From JAKFEE01 sp036675815 (GTDB lineage Bacteria > Pseudomonadota > Alphaproteobacteria > Rhodospirillales > Magnetospirillaceae): a DNA stretch of 64,000 nt. Of the stretch, positions 35,544 through 45,085 are shown piece by piece. The stretch spans positions 33,700-97,699 of the forward strand of contig JAKFEE010000050.1 in assembly GCA_036675815.1 (NCBI GenBank). The letters run 5' to 3'. Within the stretch, counting starts at the first letter, position 1, and the number at the start of each line of letters is the position of its first letter. The position numbers were made by a program, and so were the translations under genes. A model generated the notes under the pieces. That model was given only the letters and a program-made list of their open reading frames with translations. It was not told where the DNA came from and did no database searches.

Positions 35544-35645
35544 CGTCACCCCCGCGGAAGCGGGGGTCCATTCCTCCTGCGCTTGCCGGCCACAGCACCG
35601 CAGGTCGTGCCGCCGGAATGGATTGCCGCTTTCGCGGGAATGACG
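35544..35645. repeat. REPIN-like inverted doublet (family B) plus half copies
   Basis: CGTCACCCCCGCGGAAGCGG at the left faces CGCTTTCGCGGGAATGACG at the right. The centre GGCCACAGCACCGCAGGTCG is shared with the copies at 58542 and 63883. Partial ends (TCTTTCGCGGGAATGACG) continue to about 35712. These fill the 345-bp gap between pit and the convergent tlyA. Confidence 0.88.
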
Positions 35646-35764
35646 GAAGAGATGCGGGAACGACGGAACAGATGATCGATTCCTTCACACGCTCTTTCGC
35701 GGGAATGACGCAGAGAGGGCATTCCTTCAAGGACCCCTTGGCGGGGGTGACGGTTTTCCGCCTC

Positions 35765-36511
<747 letters not shown>

Positions 36512-36633
36512 CTTGCGAAACCTTCCCCCGGTTTTTGCGGTGCAACATTGCCCGTTCGCCCGCGGAAAAGAAACACTGGAAAAGCCTCGGCAAATTTGCT
36601 GGCATGGGGCGCACCAAGCCATTCGGGGTATCG

Positions 36634-37566
36634 ATGACCACGCTGCTGTTCACGCATCCCGTCTGTATCGAACACGATACCGGCGACTTCCACCCCGAAT
36701 GTTCCGATCGCTTGAAGGCGGTGCTGGCGGCGCTCGAGACCGAGGAATTCGCCTATCTGGTGCGCGAAATGGCGCCGCACGTGACCATGGAGCAGCTGCA
36801 GCGCGTTCATCCGCCGCACCACATCGAGCACGTCATGAACGCCATCCCGCATGGCGACCGCATCCATTACCTCGATCCCGACACCGCGGTTTCGGCCCAT
36901 TCCGGCGAGGCCGCGCTGCGCGCCGCCGGTGCCGTGGTGGCGGCCGTCGATGCGGTGCTGGGCAAGCAGGCGCGCAACGCCTTCTGCGCCGTGCGCCCGC
37001 CGGGGCATCATGCCGAGCGCGACCAGGCCATGGGCTTCTGCCTGTTCAACAACATCGCCATCGGCGCCCTGCACGCCCGCGACGCCCACGGCCTGTCGCG
37101 CATCGCCGTCGTCGACTTCGACGTCCACCATGGCAACGGCACCCAGCACGTCGTCCAGGAAGAGGCCGGCCTGTTCTATGCCTCGACCCACCAGGAGGGC
37201 GCCTATCCCGGCACCGGCCTCGCCCATGAGCGCGGCACCGGGGACAACGTCGTCAACGTCCCCCTGCCGGCGGGCGCGGGCTCGGACGACTTCCGCCTCG
37301 CCTTCACCGACATCATCCTGCCCCGCCTGCACGATTTCCAGCCGCAGTTGATCCTGATCTCGGCCGGCTTCGACGCCCACACCCGCGATCCCCTCGCCCA
37401 CATGCGGCTGACCACCGACGACTTCGCCTGGGTCTCGCACGAACTGGTGAAGGCTGCCGCGACCCTGTGCGACGGCCGCATCGTCTCGACGCTGGAGGGC
37501 GGCTATGACCTGGCTGCGCTGACCGCCTGCTGCGCCGCCCATGTGCGCGCGCTTATGGGATATTGA
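36634..37566 (+). CDS. Histone deacetylase-like amidohydrolase
   Basis: Zinc-dependent deacetylase-fold enzyme of 310 residues acting on acetylated small molecules or proteins. Visible motifs are HPECSDRLKAV, VRPPGHHAERDQAMGFC in parts, DFDVHHGNGTQ (metal ligands Asp and His) and LISAGFDAHTRDPLA. This gene usually precedes xseB-ispA in alphaproteobacteria, as here. ATG 36634 begins the conserved N terminus. Confidence 0.92.
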   Translation: MTTLLFTHPVCIEHDTGDFHPECSDRLKAVLAALETEEFAYLVREMAPHVTMEQLQRVHPPHHIEHVMNAIPHGDRIHYLDPDTAVSAHSGEAALRAAGAVVAAVDAVLGKQARNAFCAVRPPGHHAERDQAMGFCLFNNIAIGALHARDAHGLSRIAVVDFDVHHGNGTQHVVQEEAGLFYASTHQEGAYPGTGLAHERGTGDNVVNVPLPAGAGSDDFRLAFTDIILPRLHDFQPQLILISAGFDAHTRDPLAHMRLTTDDFAWVSHELVKAAATLCDGRIVSTLEGGYDLAALTACCAAHVRALMGY

Positions 37567-37634
37567 CATCCGCCGCCGGCTTGCCTCCCGGGGGCCGGGC
37601 GCGTAAACTCGCGCGCCTGAACCCAGGAGCGATC

Positions 37635-37880
37635 ATGCCCGAAATCCCTGCCGAGATTGCCGCGCTGAGTTTCGAGGACGCCCTGGCCGAACTCGACAAG
37701 ATCGTGCGCCAACTCGAGGAGGGCCGCGGCAAGCTCGACGAGGCCATCGCCGCCTACGAACGCGGCGCGGCGCTGAAGCGCCACTGCGAGGCCAAGCTGC
37801 GCGAGGCCCAGGCCAAGGTCGAACGCATCGTACTCAACGCCGACGGTACGGCGAGCAGCCAGCCCGCCGACATCGGCTGA
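37635..37880 (+). CDS. xseB: Exodeoxyribonuclease VII small subunit
   Basis: Small helical subunit (81 residues) of exonuclease VII. The family core LSFEDALAELDKIVRQLEEG and LDEAIAAYERGAALKRHCE in parts are clear. AGGAG precedes ATG 37635. The gene directly precedes ispA, the common bacterial order. The large subunit xseA is not in the window. Confidence 0.93.
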   Translation: MPEIPAEIAALSFEDALAELDKIVRQLEEGRGKLDEAIAAYERGAALKRHCEAKLREAQAKVERIVLNADGTASSQPADIG

Positions 37881-37891
37881 AGGATCCTTTG

Positions 37892-38779
37892 ATGACCGAT
37901 CTCAAGACGGCCCTGGCGGCGTGCGCCGAATCCGTCGTCGCCGAACTCGACCGCCTGTTGCCGATGCCGGTTGGCCCCGAGGCACGGGTGCATGAGGCCA
38001 TGCGCTATGCCGTGTTCAACGGCGGCAAACGGTTGCGGCCGTTCCTGGTGCTGGAGACGGCCAAGCTGTTCAACGTCGCCGAGTCGGCGGCGCTGTCGGT
38101 GGCGGCGGCGATCGAGATGGTCCATTGCTATTCGCTGGTGCACGACGACCTGCCGGCGATGGACGACGACGACCTGCGCCGCGGCCAGCCCACCTGCCAC
38201 AAGAAGTTCGACGAGGCCACGGCCATCCTGGCCGGCGACGCGCTGCTGACCAAGGCGTTCGAGGTGCTGGCGCTGTCGCGCAGCCATTCCGATCCGGCGG
38301 TGCGCTGCGAGCTGGTGTGGGAGCTGGCGGTGGCCTCGGGCGGCCACGGCATGGTCGGCGGCCAGATGATGGATCTGTGGGCCGAGGACCACCGGCTGGA
38401 CGTCTCGGGCATCACGCGGCTGCAGCAGCTCAAGACCGGCAAGCTGATCGACTTCTCATGCCAGGCCGGCGGCATCCTCGGCAAGGCGTCGCGCCAGTTG
38501 CGCCAGGTGCTGCGCGCCTATGCCCATGACCTGGGCCTGGCCTTCCAGATCACCGACGACCTGCTCGACGTCGAGGGCAGCGTCGAGGAGGTGGGCAAGG
38601 CGGTAAAGAAGGACGCCGACGCCGGCAAGGCCACCTTCGTGTCGCTGCTCGGCGTCGAGCGCGCCCGCGCCCAGGCCGACATGCTGGCCGAGCAGGCGTG
38701 CCGGCATCTCGACCCCTTCCAGGAAAAGGCCGAGCTGTTGCGCGAGGTGGCGCGCTACGTGGTGAGACGCCGGTCGTAG
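37892..38779 (+). CDS. ispA: Farnesyl diphosphate synthase
   Basis: Prenyltransferase of 295 residues joining IPP with DMAPP/GPP. The first Asp-rich motif is DDLPAMDDDDLRRG, the second DDLLDVEG; FNGGKRLRPFLV, GQMMDLWAE and KTGKLIDFS are also typical. ATG 37892 is used; the TTG just before it is unlikely. The dxs gene that often follows ispA in related genomes is absent, replaced by a repeat and a convergent hydrolase gene. Confidence 0.93.
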   Translation: MTDLKTALAACAESVVAELDRLLPMPVGPEARVHEAMRYAVFNGGKRLRPFLVLETAKLFNVAESAALSVAAAIEMVHCYSLVHDDLPAMDDDDLRRGQPTCHKKFDEATAILAGDALLTKAFEVLALSRSHSDPAVRCELVWELAVASGGHGMVGGQMMDLWAEDHRLDVSGITRLQQLKTGKLIDFSCQAGGILGKASRQLRQVLRAYAHDLGLAFQITDDLLDVEGSVEEVGKAVKKDADAGKATFVSLLGVERARAQADMLAEQACRHLDPFQEKAELLREVARYVVRRRS

Positions 38780-38780
38780 C

Positions 38781-38836
38781 GGAGCGCGGAGCTCCAGCTC
38801 CGCATTCCGTGTGCCGACCTGGAGGTCCGCGCTTCT
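38781..38836. repeat. Paired palindromic repeat (family A)
   Basis: CGCGGAGCTCCAGCTCCGC followed by TGCCGACCTGGAGGTCCGCG, close to the pair at 33101-33155 in sequence and layout. It separates the convergent ispA and metallo-hydrolase genes and may terminate both. Confidence 0.82.
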
Positions 38837-38872
38837 TTGTCGGCTCGGATCAACCTGAAGCCATCGCGCTCC

Positions 38873-39736
38873 TCAGAAGCGATTGAGCGGAATCTTCAGG
38901 TAGCGCACGTCGTTGGTTTCGGACTCCGGCAGGGCGCCGGCGCGCACGTTCACCTGAATCGCCGCCAGCATCAACGCCGGCAGCTCCAACGCTGCGTCGC
39001 GCTCGCGGCGAAGGCGCACGAACGCTTCTTCGCTCACATCGTTGCGAAGGTGGACGTTGTCGCGGCGCTCGGCCGCCACCGTGGTTTCCCAGGCGACGGC
39101 GCGGCCGCCGGGGGCGTAGTCGTGGGCGACGAAGACGCGCGTCTCGCCGGGCAGCGTCAGCAGCCGATGCGCCGACCGATACAACTGCGCCGCGTCGCCG
39201 CCGGGAAAATCGCAGCGGGCCGTACCGAAATCGGGCATCAGCAGGATATCGCCGACGAATAGGGCGTCGCCGATCAGATAGGCGACGCAGGCCGGCGTAT
39301 GGCCAGGAGAGTGCAGCACCCGCACGCCGAGTTCGCCCAGCGCGAAGGTCTCGCCGTCGGCGAACAGCTCGTCGAACTGCGAGCCATCGGTGGCGAAGGT
39401 CTGGCCGAGGTTGTAGATGGCGGCAAAGGCGCGCTGCACCTCGGCGACGCGAGCGCCGATGCCGACGCGCCCGCCCAGGCTGATCTTGAGGTGCCGAGCG
39501 GCGCTCATGTGATCGGCGTGGACATGGGTCTCCAGCAGCCAATCCACCCTCAGCCCCTGCCCGCGCACGAGGGCGGCCATGGCATCGGCGCCGGCCGTGG
39601 ACGTCCGCCCGCTGCGGGGATCAAAGCCGAGCACCGGATCGACGATGGCGCAGCGCCGCGTCGCCGGGTCGGTGACGACATAGCTGATGGTCGAGGTGGC
39701 CGGATCGAAAAAGCCGGTGACCGCGGGCGTGTTCAT
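38873..39736 (-). CDS. Metallo-beta-lactamase-fold persulfide dioxygenase-like protein
   Basis: The 287 residues resemble ETHE1/Blh-type enzymes that oxidise glutathione persulfide. The metal motif is THVHADHMSAA, with VLHSPGHTPACVAYLIGD, FVGDILLMPDFGTARCDFPGG in parts and VFVAHDYAPGGR further on, and the Blh-like ending NVRAGALPESETNDVRYLKIP in parts. ATG 39736 starts the fold. The rhodanese at 30.2 kb could belong to the same sulfide route; no BigR regulator is seen. Confidence 0.85.
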   Translation of the reverse strand: MNTPAVTGFFDPATSTISYVVTDPATRRCAIVDPVLGFDPRSGRTSTAGADAMAALVRGQGLRVDWLLETHVHADHMSAARHLKISLGGRVGIGARVAEVQRAFAAIYNLGQTFATDGSQFDELFADGETFALGELGVRVLHSPGHTPACVAYLIGDALFVGDILLMPDFGTARCDFPGGDAAQLYRSAHRLLTLPGETRVFVAHDYAPGGRAVAWETTVAAERRDNVHLRNDVSEEAFVRLRRERDAALELPALMLAAIQVNVRAGALPESETNDVRYLKIPLNRF

Positions 39737-39791
39737 GCCTTCGAGGCTAATCGCTCCGCCGGGGCCAAGCGACTGTCCGCGTGGGCAGGCC

Positions 39792-40817
39792 TCAGTCGAT
39801 TTGTCGGTACTGCCACACGCCATCCGGGCGGTCGTCGCGCGCGACGCGCCCCTTGCCCATCAGATAGTGCAGGTGCGCCACGGTCTCGCTGGCCGCGAAC
39901 AAGGTCTGATGGGTGTCCAGCGGCCGGGTGAACAGCTGCTGCTGCACCTGCCAGGCGGTCGCCGGCGTGGCACAGGCGGCGATCGTCTTGGCCAGCCGCG
40001 CATCATGGTGGTGGTCGAGCTGGTCCAGCCGCCGATGCAGCCCATGGAACGGCAGGCCGTGCGAGGGCAGCACCAGCACATCCTCGGGCAATGTGCGGAA
40101 CTGCGGGATCGACGCCAGATAGGTGCCCAGCGGGTCGGCATCGGGCTCGGCCGGCCAGACACCGACGATGGGCGAAATCCGCGGCAGAATGTGATCGCCG
40201 GAGATGAGGAGGTTGGCCTCGGTGCAATACAGGCAGGCATGCTCCGGCGCATGGCCGCCGCCGATCAACACCCGCCAGCTACGGCCGCCGATGTCGATGG
40301 TGTCGCCGGCGGCGATGCGATGGAACACCGGCGGGACCGGCATGATCCGCGTGCGGTAGACGTTGCCGCGTTCGGCGACCAGCTTCTGGTGCTCCTCGCC
40401 GAAGCCGGCCCGGCGGTAAAAATCGGTATGGGCCTGCACCAGCGCCGGCGTCTGGTCGACCGCCATCATCCGGCCATACAGCCACTCGCCCTGGGTCGTC
40501 CACAGGCGAATGCCGAAACGCTCGGTCAGCCACCCGGCCAAGCCCATGTGGTCGGGATGGAAATGGGTGCTGATCAGCCGGGTGATCGGCCGTCCGCCGA
40601 GCACCGGGAACAGGCGTTCCCACAGCGCCTTGGTGTCATCGTTGCCCAGGCCGGTGTCGATCAGGGTCCACCCCTCGCCATCCTCCAGCAGCCACAGATT
40701 GATGTGGTCGAGTTGGAACGGCAGCGGCATCCGCACCCACGACACGCCTGGGGCTACCGGCTTGACGGTGGCCGGTTGGGGAAGCTCGGGATGGGGATAG
40801 ACGAGACTGGCGTTCAC
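39792..40817 (-). CDS. Metallo-beta-lactamase-fold hydrolase
   Basis: Hydrolase of about 341 residues with the metal site THFHPDHMGLAGWL, the ligands in GGHAPEHACL and SGDHILP, and a C-terminal helical extension (LHYLMGKGRVARDD) typical of MBL proteins related to LACTB2 or the 'MBL-fold, winged-helix' group. CAGGAG precedes GTG 40817; ATG 40850 is an alternative start. Substrate unknown. It lies 55 bp upstream of the persulfide dioxygenase-like gene on the same strand, so the two may be co-transcribed. Confidence 0.83.
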   Translation of the reverse strand: MNASLVYPHPELPQPATVKPVAPGVSWVRMPLPFQLDHINLWLLEDGEGWTLIDTGLGNDDTKALWERLFPVLGGRPITRLISTHFHPDHMGLAGWLTERFGIRLWTTQGEWLYGRMMAVDQTPALVQAHTDFYRRAGFGEEHQKLVAERGNVYRTRIMPVPPVFHRIAAGDTIDIGGRSWRVLIGGGHAPEHACLYCTEANLLISGDHILPRISPIVGVWPAEPDADPLGTYLASIPQFRTLPEDVLVLPSHGLPFHGLHRRLDQLDHHHDARLAKTIAACATPATAWQVQQQLFTRPLDTHQTLFAASETVAHLHYLMGKGRVARDDRPDGVWQYRQID

Positions 40818-40910
40818 GCGTGCGACTCCTGGTTCTTGAGCGGCTGTCATCGCCGCCGGCGTCGAACCGGGGCGAAGCATGGCCGGACATGCCGGCATGA
40901 GCGGAAGGGA

Positions 40911-41711
40911 TCAGCAGTCCGGCTTGGGCAACGGCTCGAGTTTTTCGAGGCGGGCGCGCAGCGCAAAATCGCCGAAACTCTGAACGACGTCCTTGGCGAC
41001 GCCACTGCTGAAATAACGCAGGCCGACCTCGTATTCGGGGGTCGGCGCCCTTGCCGCCACTGGGAAGAACGCCATGTTCATGCGCCACGACGGCAGGTTG
41101 GTGAGGGTGTCGCCGGCCTCCTCGGGCACCGGCGGCTTCTTCGGGCCGATGATGGCGTTCACGTCGAAGGCTCCATCGGAGCCGGAACCGTCGAAGACCA
41201 CGCTCGGAAAGATGCGCTCGCCCGCCTCGGCGTGTTCGATCAGCCGCAAGGTGTGCTCGGTGGGGAACATCGTGCCCTTGGGCAGCCTCAGGGTCATCGC
41301 CTGCGGCCGGGTGAACACCGCCTTGCCCCCCTGGCCGCGGCCGTCCAGGGCGGCGCTGCCGTCGACCTCATCGATCACCATGCCATCGCGCGTGCTCCGC
41401 ACATGGAAGCGGTAGCGCAGGCCATCCTTGGACTCCCAGGTGACGAACTCCCAATCGGTCTGAACCTGATTGCCCTCGTTGTAGGCAAAGGCCAGGGCGG
41501 TGCGGTTCTCGACGGTCCAGCCGTCGCAGGCGTCGCTGAACTTGTAGGTCATGGTCCCGCTGGCGCCGGCAATGCCGCTGGCCGGCCGCGCGCTGTGCAG
41601 GCCCATCGTGTAGACCGCCCGATGCGGTGCCAAATCGGCGGCCGCAGCCACGCCAGGCGCGGTGGATGCCGAAATCGCCATCGCCACGGCCACAGCAACC
41701 ACCGAATTCAT
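40911..41711 (-). CDS. eipB: EipB/DUF1849 periplasmic envelope protein
   Basis: Exported protein of 266 residues with a signal peptide (VVAVAVAMAISASTAPGVA) and the DUF1849 pattern LAPHRAVYTMGL, MTYKFSDACDGWTVENR in parts. The Cys in DACDGW and the Cys that ends the protein (KPDC) would form the conserved EipB disulfide. EipB proteins are beta-spiral factors that maintain the alphaproteobacterial envelope. ATG 41711 is chosen as it starts the signal peptide. Confidence 0.88.
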   Translation of the reverse strand: MNSVVAVAVAMAISASTAPGVAAAADLAPHRAVYTMGLHSARPASGIAGASGTMTYKFSDACDGWTVENRTALAFAYNEGNQVQTDWEFVTWESKDGLRYRFHVRSTRDGMVIDEVDGSAALDGRGQGGKAVFTRPQAMTLRLPKGTMFPTEHTLRLIEHAEAGERIFPSVVFDGSGSDGAFDVNAIIGPKKPPVPEEAGDTLTNLPSWRMNMAFFPVAARAPTPEYEVGLRYFSSGVAKDVVQSFGDFALRARLEKLEPLPKPDC

Positions 41712-41825
41712 CCACAGCCTCCCCGCCCCGACAGAACGGCCATTATACCGTCCCCCTCGCGAAGAGATAGGGGAGAGCTGAGGCATTTCCAGCAGCGGGC
41801 GCGCGGCGGTCGGCGGTGACGCTGC

Positions 41826-42092
41826 TCAGAGCAGCGTGTAATCACGCCGGAACTGCGTCAACGCCTGCCGATAGCGGTCGGCGCAGCGCGTGTCGCCATG
41901 GGCGCAGGCGGCGGCGACCTCCTCGATCAACGCCGCCTCGACCACACGCACGCCATCGTCGCGGTCCAGCATCATCTCGGCCCATTCGGCGGCGACCACC
42001 GGGGCCATGCGATGATGATGGGCGACGGCTTCCAACTGATCGGGTGTCAGCCCGCAAAAGCCAATGCAGTCCTGCAGGGTCAGCATGGCCAT
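41826..42092 (-). CDS. Small conserved alphaproteobacterial protein
   Basis: The 88-residue soluble product opens MLTLQDCIGFCGLTPDQLEAV in parts, a pattern I associate with a conserved but uncharacterised alphaproteobacterial family, and ends in a helical segment (RQALTQFRRDYTLL). No domain of known function is visible. ATG 42092 is taken as start; a longer frame adds Arg-rich residues. It lies between eipB and a universal stress protein on the same strand. Confidence 0.65.
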   Translation of the reverse strand: MAMLTLQDCIGFCGLTPDQLEAVAHHHRMAPVVAAEWAEMMLDRDDGVRVVEAALIEEVAAACAHGDTRCADRYRQALTQFRRDYTLL

Positions 42093-42216
42093 CCTCCCAG
42101 TGCCGGCGTTTCGTCTCGATGGCGGCCGGCGATCGGCGAGTCTAACAACCATGTCCCGCAGCGCAAGCGCGCTCTCGGCAGGGCCGGATGCATCCGTTGG
42201 GGCGCAAAGCTCCGGG

Positions 42217-43089
42217 TCAGTGGGTCATCAGCACCGGAATGGTGGCGTGGTGCAGCATATGACGGGTCACGCCACCGAGGATGAGCTGGCGCAGCCGGCT
42301 GTGGGTATAGGCGCCCATCACCAGCAGGTCGGCGCCGATGGCGACAACCTCCTTTTCCAGCGCTTCGCCGGCATTGGTGACCCCGGCGTGAAAGGTCTGG
42401 CTGGTGGCGGCGATGCCGTGCCAGGTCAGGTATTTCACCAACTCGGCGGGGCGGAGCGCCGCATCGCCTTCCGGCTCCTCGGCCGACAGGATGCGCACGC
42501 CGTCGGCGTTGCGCAGCAGGGGCAGCGCGGCGCCGATCGCCCGGGCCGCCTCGGCACTGCCGTTCCACGCCACGGCGACATTGCGCCCGAGGCCGGCGGG
42601 ACTCGACGGTGGCGCCACCAGCAAGGGGCGGCCGCTTTCCATCAGCGCCGCGTTCAAGGTCATCAAAGACGGCAATTCGCTATCGGATACCGGCCGCCCG
42701 AGGACGATGAGGTCATGCAGCCGGCCGCAGCGTGCCACCACGTCCTCCTCGCGGCCGACTTCCTCGCGCCAGGCGGCGCTGAACCCGGTGCCGGCGGCGG
42801 GCAGTTGCTGCCGCGCCACTCCCAGGCCGTCGCAGCGACGCTCGAACAAGGCACGGGTGGTGGCGGCGCGCTGCTCGGCCTGCTGCTCGGCGGCGTTGAT
42901 CATCTCCTCGACCATCACGCCCGACATGCCCTCGCCGACCAGCGGCACGGCGCTGCTCGGGTCGATCTTGACGTGCAGGGCCTGGACATGCGCGGCGAGA
43001 TCGCGCCCCACGGCGAACGCCACGTCCAACGGCGCGGCCGCCGTCGCCTCGTCACTGACCGCAACCAGAATGGTCCTGATCTCCGCCAT
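42217..43089 (-). CDS. Two-domain universal stress protein
   Basis: A 290-residue protein with tandem Usp folds. The first begins RTILVAVSDEATAAAPLDVA in parts and the second NVAVAWNGSAEAARAI. The C-terminal GADLLVMGAYTHSRLRQLILGG in parts followed by TRHMLHHATIPVLMTH carries the nucleotide-binding Gly motif. Such proteins respond to stress or oxygen shifts. GGGAGG five bases before ATG 43089 fixes the start. Confidence 0.9.
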   Translation of the reverse strand: MAEIRTILVAVSDEATAAAPLDVAFAVGRDLAAHVQALHVKIDPSSAVPLVGEGMSGVMVEEMINAAEQQAEQRAATTRALFERRCDGLGVARQQLPAAGTGFSAAWREEVGREEDVVARCGRLHDLIVLGRPVSDSELPSLMTLNAALMESGRPLLVAPPSSPAGLGRNVAVAWNGSAEAARAIGAALPLLRNADGVRILSAEEPEGDAALRPAELVKYLTWHGIAATSQTFHAGVTNAGEALEKEVVAIGADLLVMGAYTHSRLRQLILGGVTRHMLHHATIPVLMTH

Positions 43090-43156
43090 GACTGCCTCCC
43101 TCAGCTGACGCAACCGAGTATGCGCCTTCCCATATCGCTTGAGAACCGGCCGCGCC

Positions 43157-44683
43157 TCATATCCCCAATGCGCGCCGGGCCACGGCCACGGTCTCGCCCT
43201 TGCCGCCCGACGACTCGATTCGTCGCCACGCGATGTCGCCGAGGTCGTAGGTCAGTTGCTGGTGCAGCACTTCGACCGTCGCGTCGGAGACATTGCGGCG
43301 ACGCCCGAAGATGCGCCCCGCCGCCACCTCGGGCCGCGATTCCAGCCACAGCCCCGTGAAGGGGACCCCGGCCCGTTGCGCCACCTCGGCAATGGCCTGC
43401 CGCTGCTCAGGCCGGGCGAACACCGCATCGGCCACCACCGCCTGCCCCGCGGCCAGAGCCTGCGCCACCTCGTCATAAAGCGCCTTGTAGGTGCGCTCGG
43501 TCATTTCGGCCGAATACCCCTCGCCAGCCAGGCGGATATCCAGGCCGACACCCATCAGACGTTTGCGCAAGACGTCGGTACGCACCACCACCGCGCCCGG
43601 CGCCCGCCCCAGATCGGGGGCCAGTTCGCGGGCCAGGAGCGACTTGCCGCTGCCCGAGAGGCCGCCGATGGCCAGCAACCGCGGCGGCACCGGCGCGAGA
43701 TATTCGCGGGCCGCCGCCAGGTAGCCGCGAGCCTCGCCCGTCCGCTTGGCGCGAGCGGAGCCCGCCTCGCCCGCCGCCATCGCCGCCGCGACATGGGCGC
43801 GAATGGCGGCGCGCAATGACAGGAACAGCGGCAAAGCCCGGAGCGCGCCGAGGTCGCCCCATACCTGCTGGTAGTGATTGAACAGGTAACTGGCAAAGTC
43901 GCGCCGCCCGCGCTGGTCCAGGTCCATCAACAGGAAGGCGAGATCGTAAAGCACATCGACGCAGGCGATGGCCTCGCTGAACTCGATGGCATCGAACAGC
44001 AGCGGCCGTCCGCCGAAACGGCAGATATTTCGCAGATGCAGGTCGCCATGGCACTGGCGCACGAACCCCTGTTGGCGCCGCCGCTCGAGCAGTTCGGAAA
44101 CGCCGTCCAGCGCGGCGCGCGAATCTTGCTCCAGCGCCGCCACCGCCGCCGCCTCGAACACCGGGGGGACGAAGGGCGCCATCGACGCGGCGTTGTTGGC
44201 GATGGTCCATTCGATACCGGCCCTGCCGCCGTGTTGCGGGCGGCGTTCGGCGTCGCGATGGAACGCGGCGATGGCCTCGGCCAGATCGACCATGTCCACG
44301 CGCCCCAATCCGCCGGCCGTGAGCAAGCGATCGAAGAGCGCCTCCTGCGGAAAGCGATTCATCGCCACCAGCCAGTCCACCGCCGGCCCGGCCCCATCCA
44401 GGGCCAGGCGGCCGTCGTGCCCGCGCGTCACCGCCACCACGCCGCGGTACAGTTCCGGTGCCGTGCGCCGGTTCAGCGCGTACTCGGCCTCGCAGGCGCG
44501 ACGGCGGGCCTCGACGCCGGTGAAGTCGAGGAATGGCAGCCGCACAGCCCGCTTCAGCTTGAACACGCCATCGCCGGCAAGAAAAACCGCCGAGATGTGG
44601 GTGTCGATGCGCTCGACGGCCTCGCCGCCATGGGTCCGCGGGTCTGACAGGAATTCGATCACTGCGCTCTGCTCATCCGCCAC
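43157..44683 (-). CDS. Fusion of APH-like kinase domain with a P-loop (zeta-type) kinase
   Basis: The 508-residue protein joins two phosphotransferase folds. Residues 1-320 resemble aminoglycoside phosphotransferase-like proteins (VFLAGDGVFKLKRAV; HGDLHLRNICRF; LLFDAIEFSEAI with catalytic Asp residues). Residues 340-508 form a P-loop kinase with GLSGSGKSLLAREL and VVVRTDVLRKRLMG. The full fusion is known in proteobacteria as an uncharacterised family; the substrate is unknown. GGGGAGG five bases before GTG 44683 decides a GTG start. Confidence 0.85.
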   Translation of the reverse strand: MADEQSAVIEFLSDPRTHGGEAVERIDTHISAVFLAGDGVFKLKRAVRLPFLDFTGVEARRRACEAEYALNRRTAPELYRGVVAVTRGHDGRLALDGAGPAVDWLVAMNRFPQEALFDRLLTAGGLGRVDMVDLAEAIAAFHRDAERRPQHGGRAGIEWTIANNAASMAPFVPPVFEAAAVAALEQDSRAALDGVSELLERRRQQGFVRQCHGDLHLRNICRFGGRPLLFDAIEFSEAIACVDVLYDLAFLLMDLDQRGRRDFASYLFNHYQQVWGDLGALRALPLFLSLRAAIRAHVAAAMAAGEAGSARAKRTGEARGYLAAAREYLAPVPPRLLAIGGLSGSGKSLLARELAPDLGRAPGAVVVRTDVLRKRLMGVGLDIRLAGEGYSAEMTERTYKALYDEVAQALAAGQAVVADAVFARPEQRQAIAEVAQRAGVPFTGLWLESRPEVAAGRIFGRRRNVSDATVEVLHQQLTYDLGDIAWRRIESSGGKGETVAVARRALGI

Positions 44684-45085
44684 CGCAGCCTCCCCGTGCC
44701 GGTTCAGCTTAGGACGGAATGACGATAGGCGGAATCGATTTGGAGCGCCGACCTCCAGCTCCGCATTCAGCCTGCGGACCTGACGCGAAAGCGGACATCC
44801 ATTTTCCAGAGCCACTTCCTGCCCGCCTTGCCGGCTGAGCGGTTCGTCCCGACGCCTCTGGAAAATAGGCTTCCGCCTTCGAGCGTGTGTTTTTCCGACA
44901 TCCCCGCGGAAGCGGGGATCCATATTGGATCCGCACAGTACCCGAGCAGCGATGGATTCCCGCTTTCACGGGAATGACGAAACAATCGACCGATTCCTTC
45001 ACACGCTCCTTCGCGGGAGCGACGAATACGGCGGTAATGGAAAATCCCCGACAGCCATGTGCGGACCTGGCGGTCGGCGCTCCCG
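44684..45085. repeat. Repeat-rich intergenic region with family A and B elements
   Basis: Family A half-copies lie at 44742-44785 (GGAGCGCCGACCTCCAGCTC, then TGCGGACCTGACG) and 45061-45085 (GCGGACCTGGCGGTCGGCGC). A family B doublet lies at 44896-44979 (CGACATCCCCGCGGAAGCGG to CGCTTTCACGGGAATGACG), followed by a half copy (CTCCTTCGCGGGAGCGACG) near 45003. No gene is seen. The last element abuts the mltG stop and the region should hold the kinase promoter. Confidence 0.8.

Noticed and set aside
39687..41819. Open frame of about 700 codons on the plus strand opposite the metallo-hydrolases and eipB
   Set aside because: It runs through three genes with clear motifs on the other strand, and its product has His/Arg/Gly-rich shadow composition.
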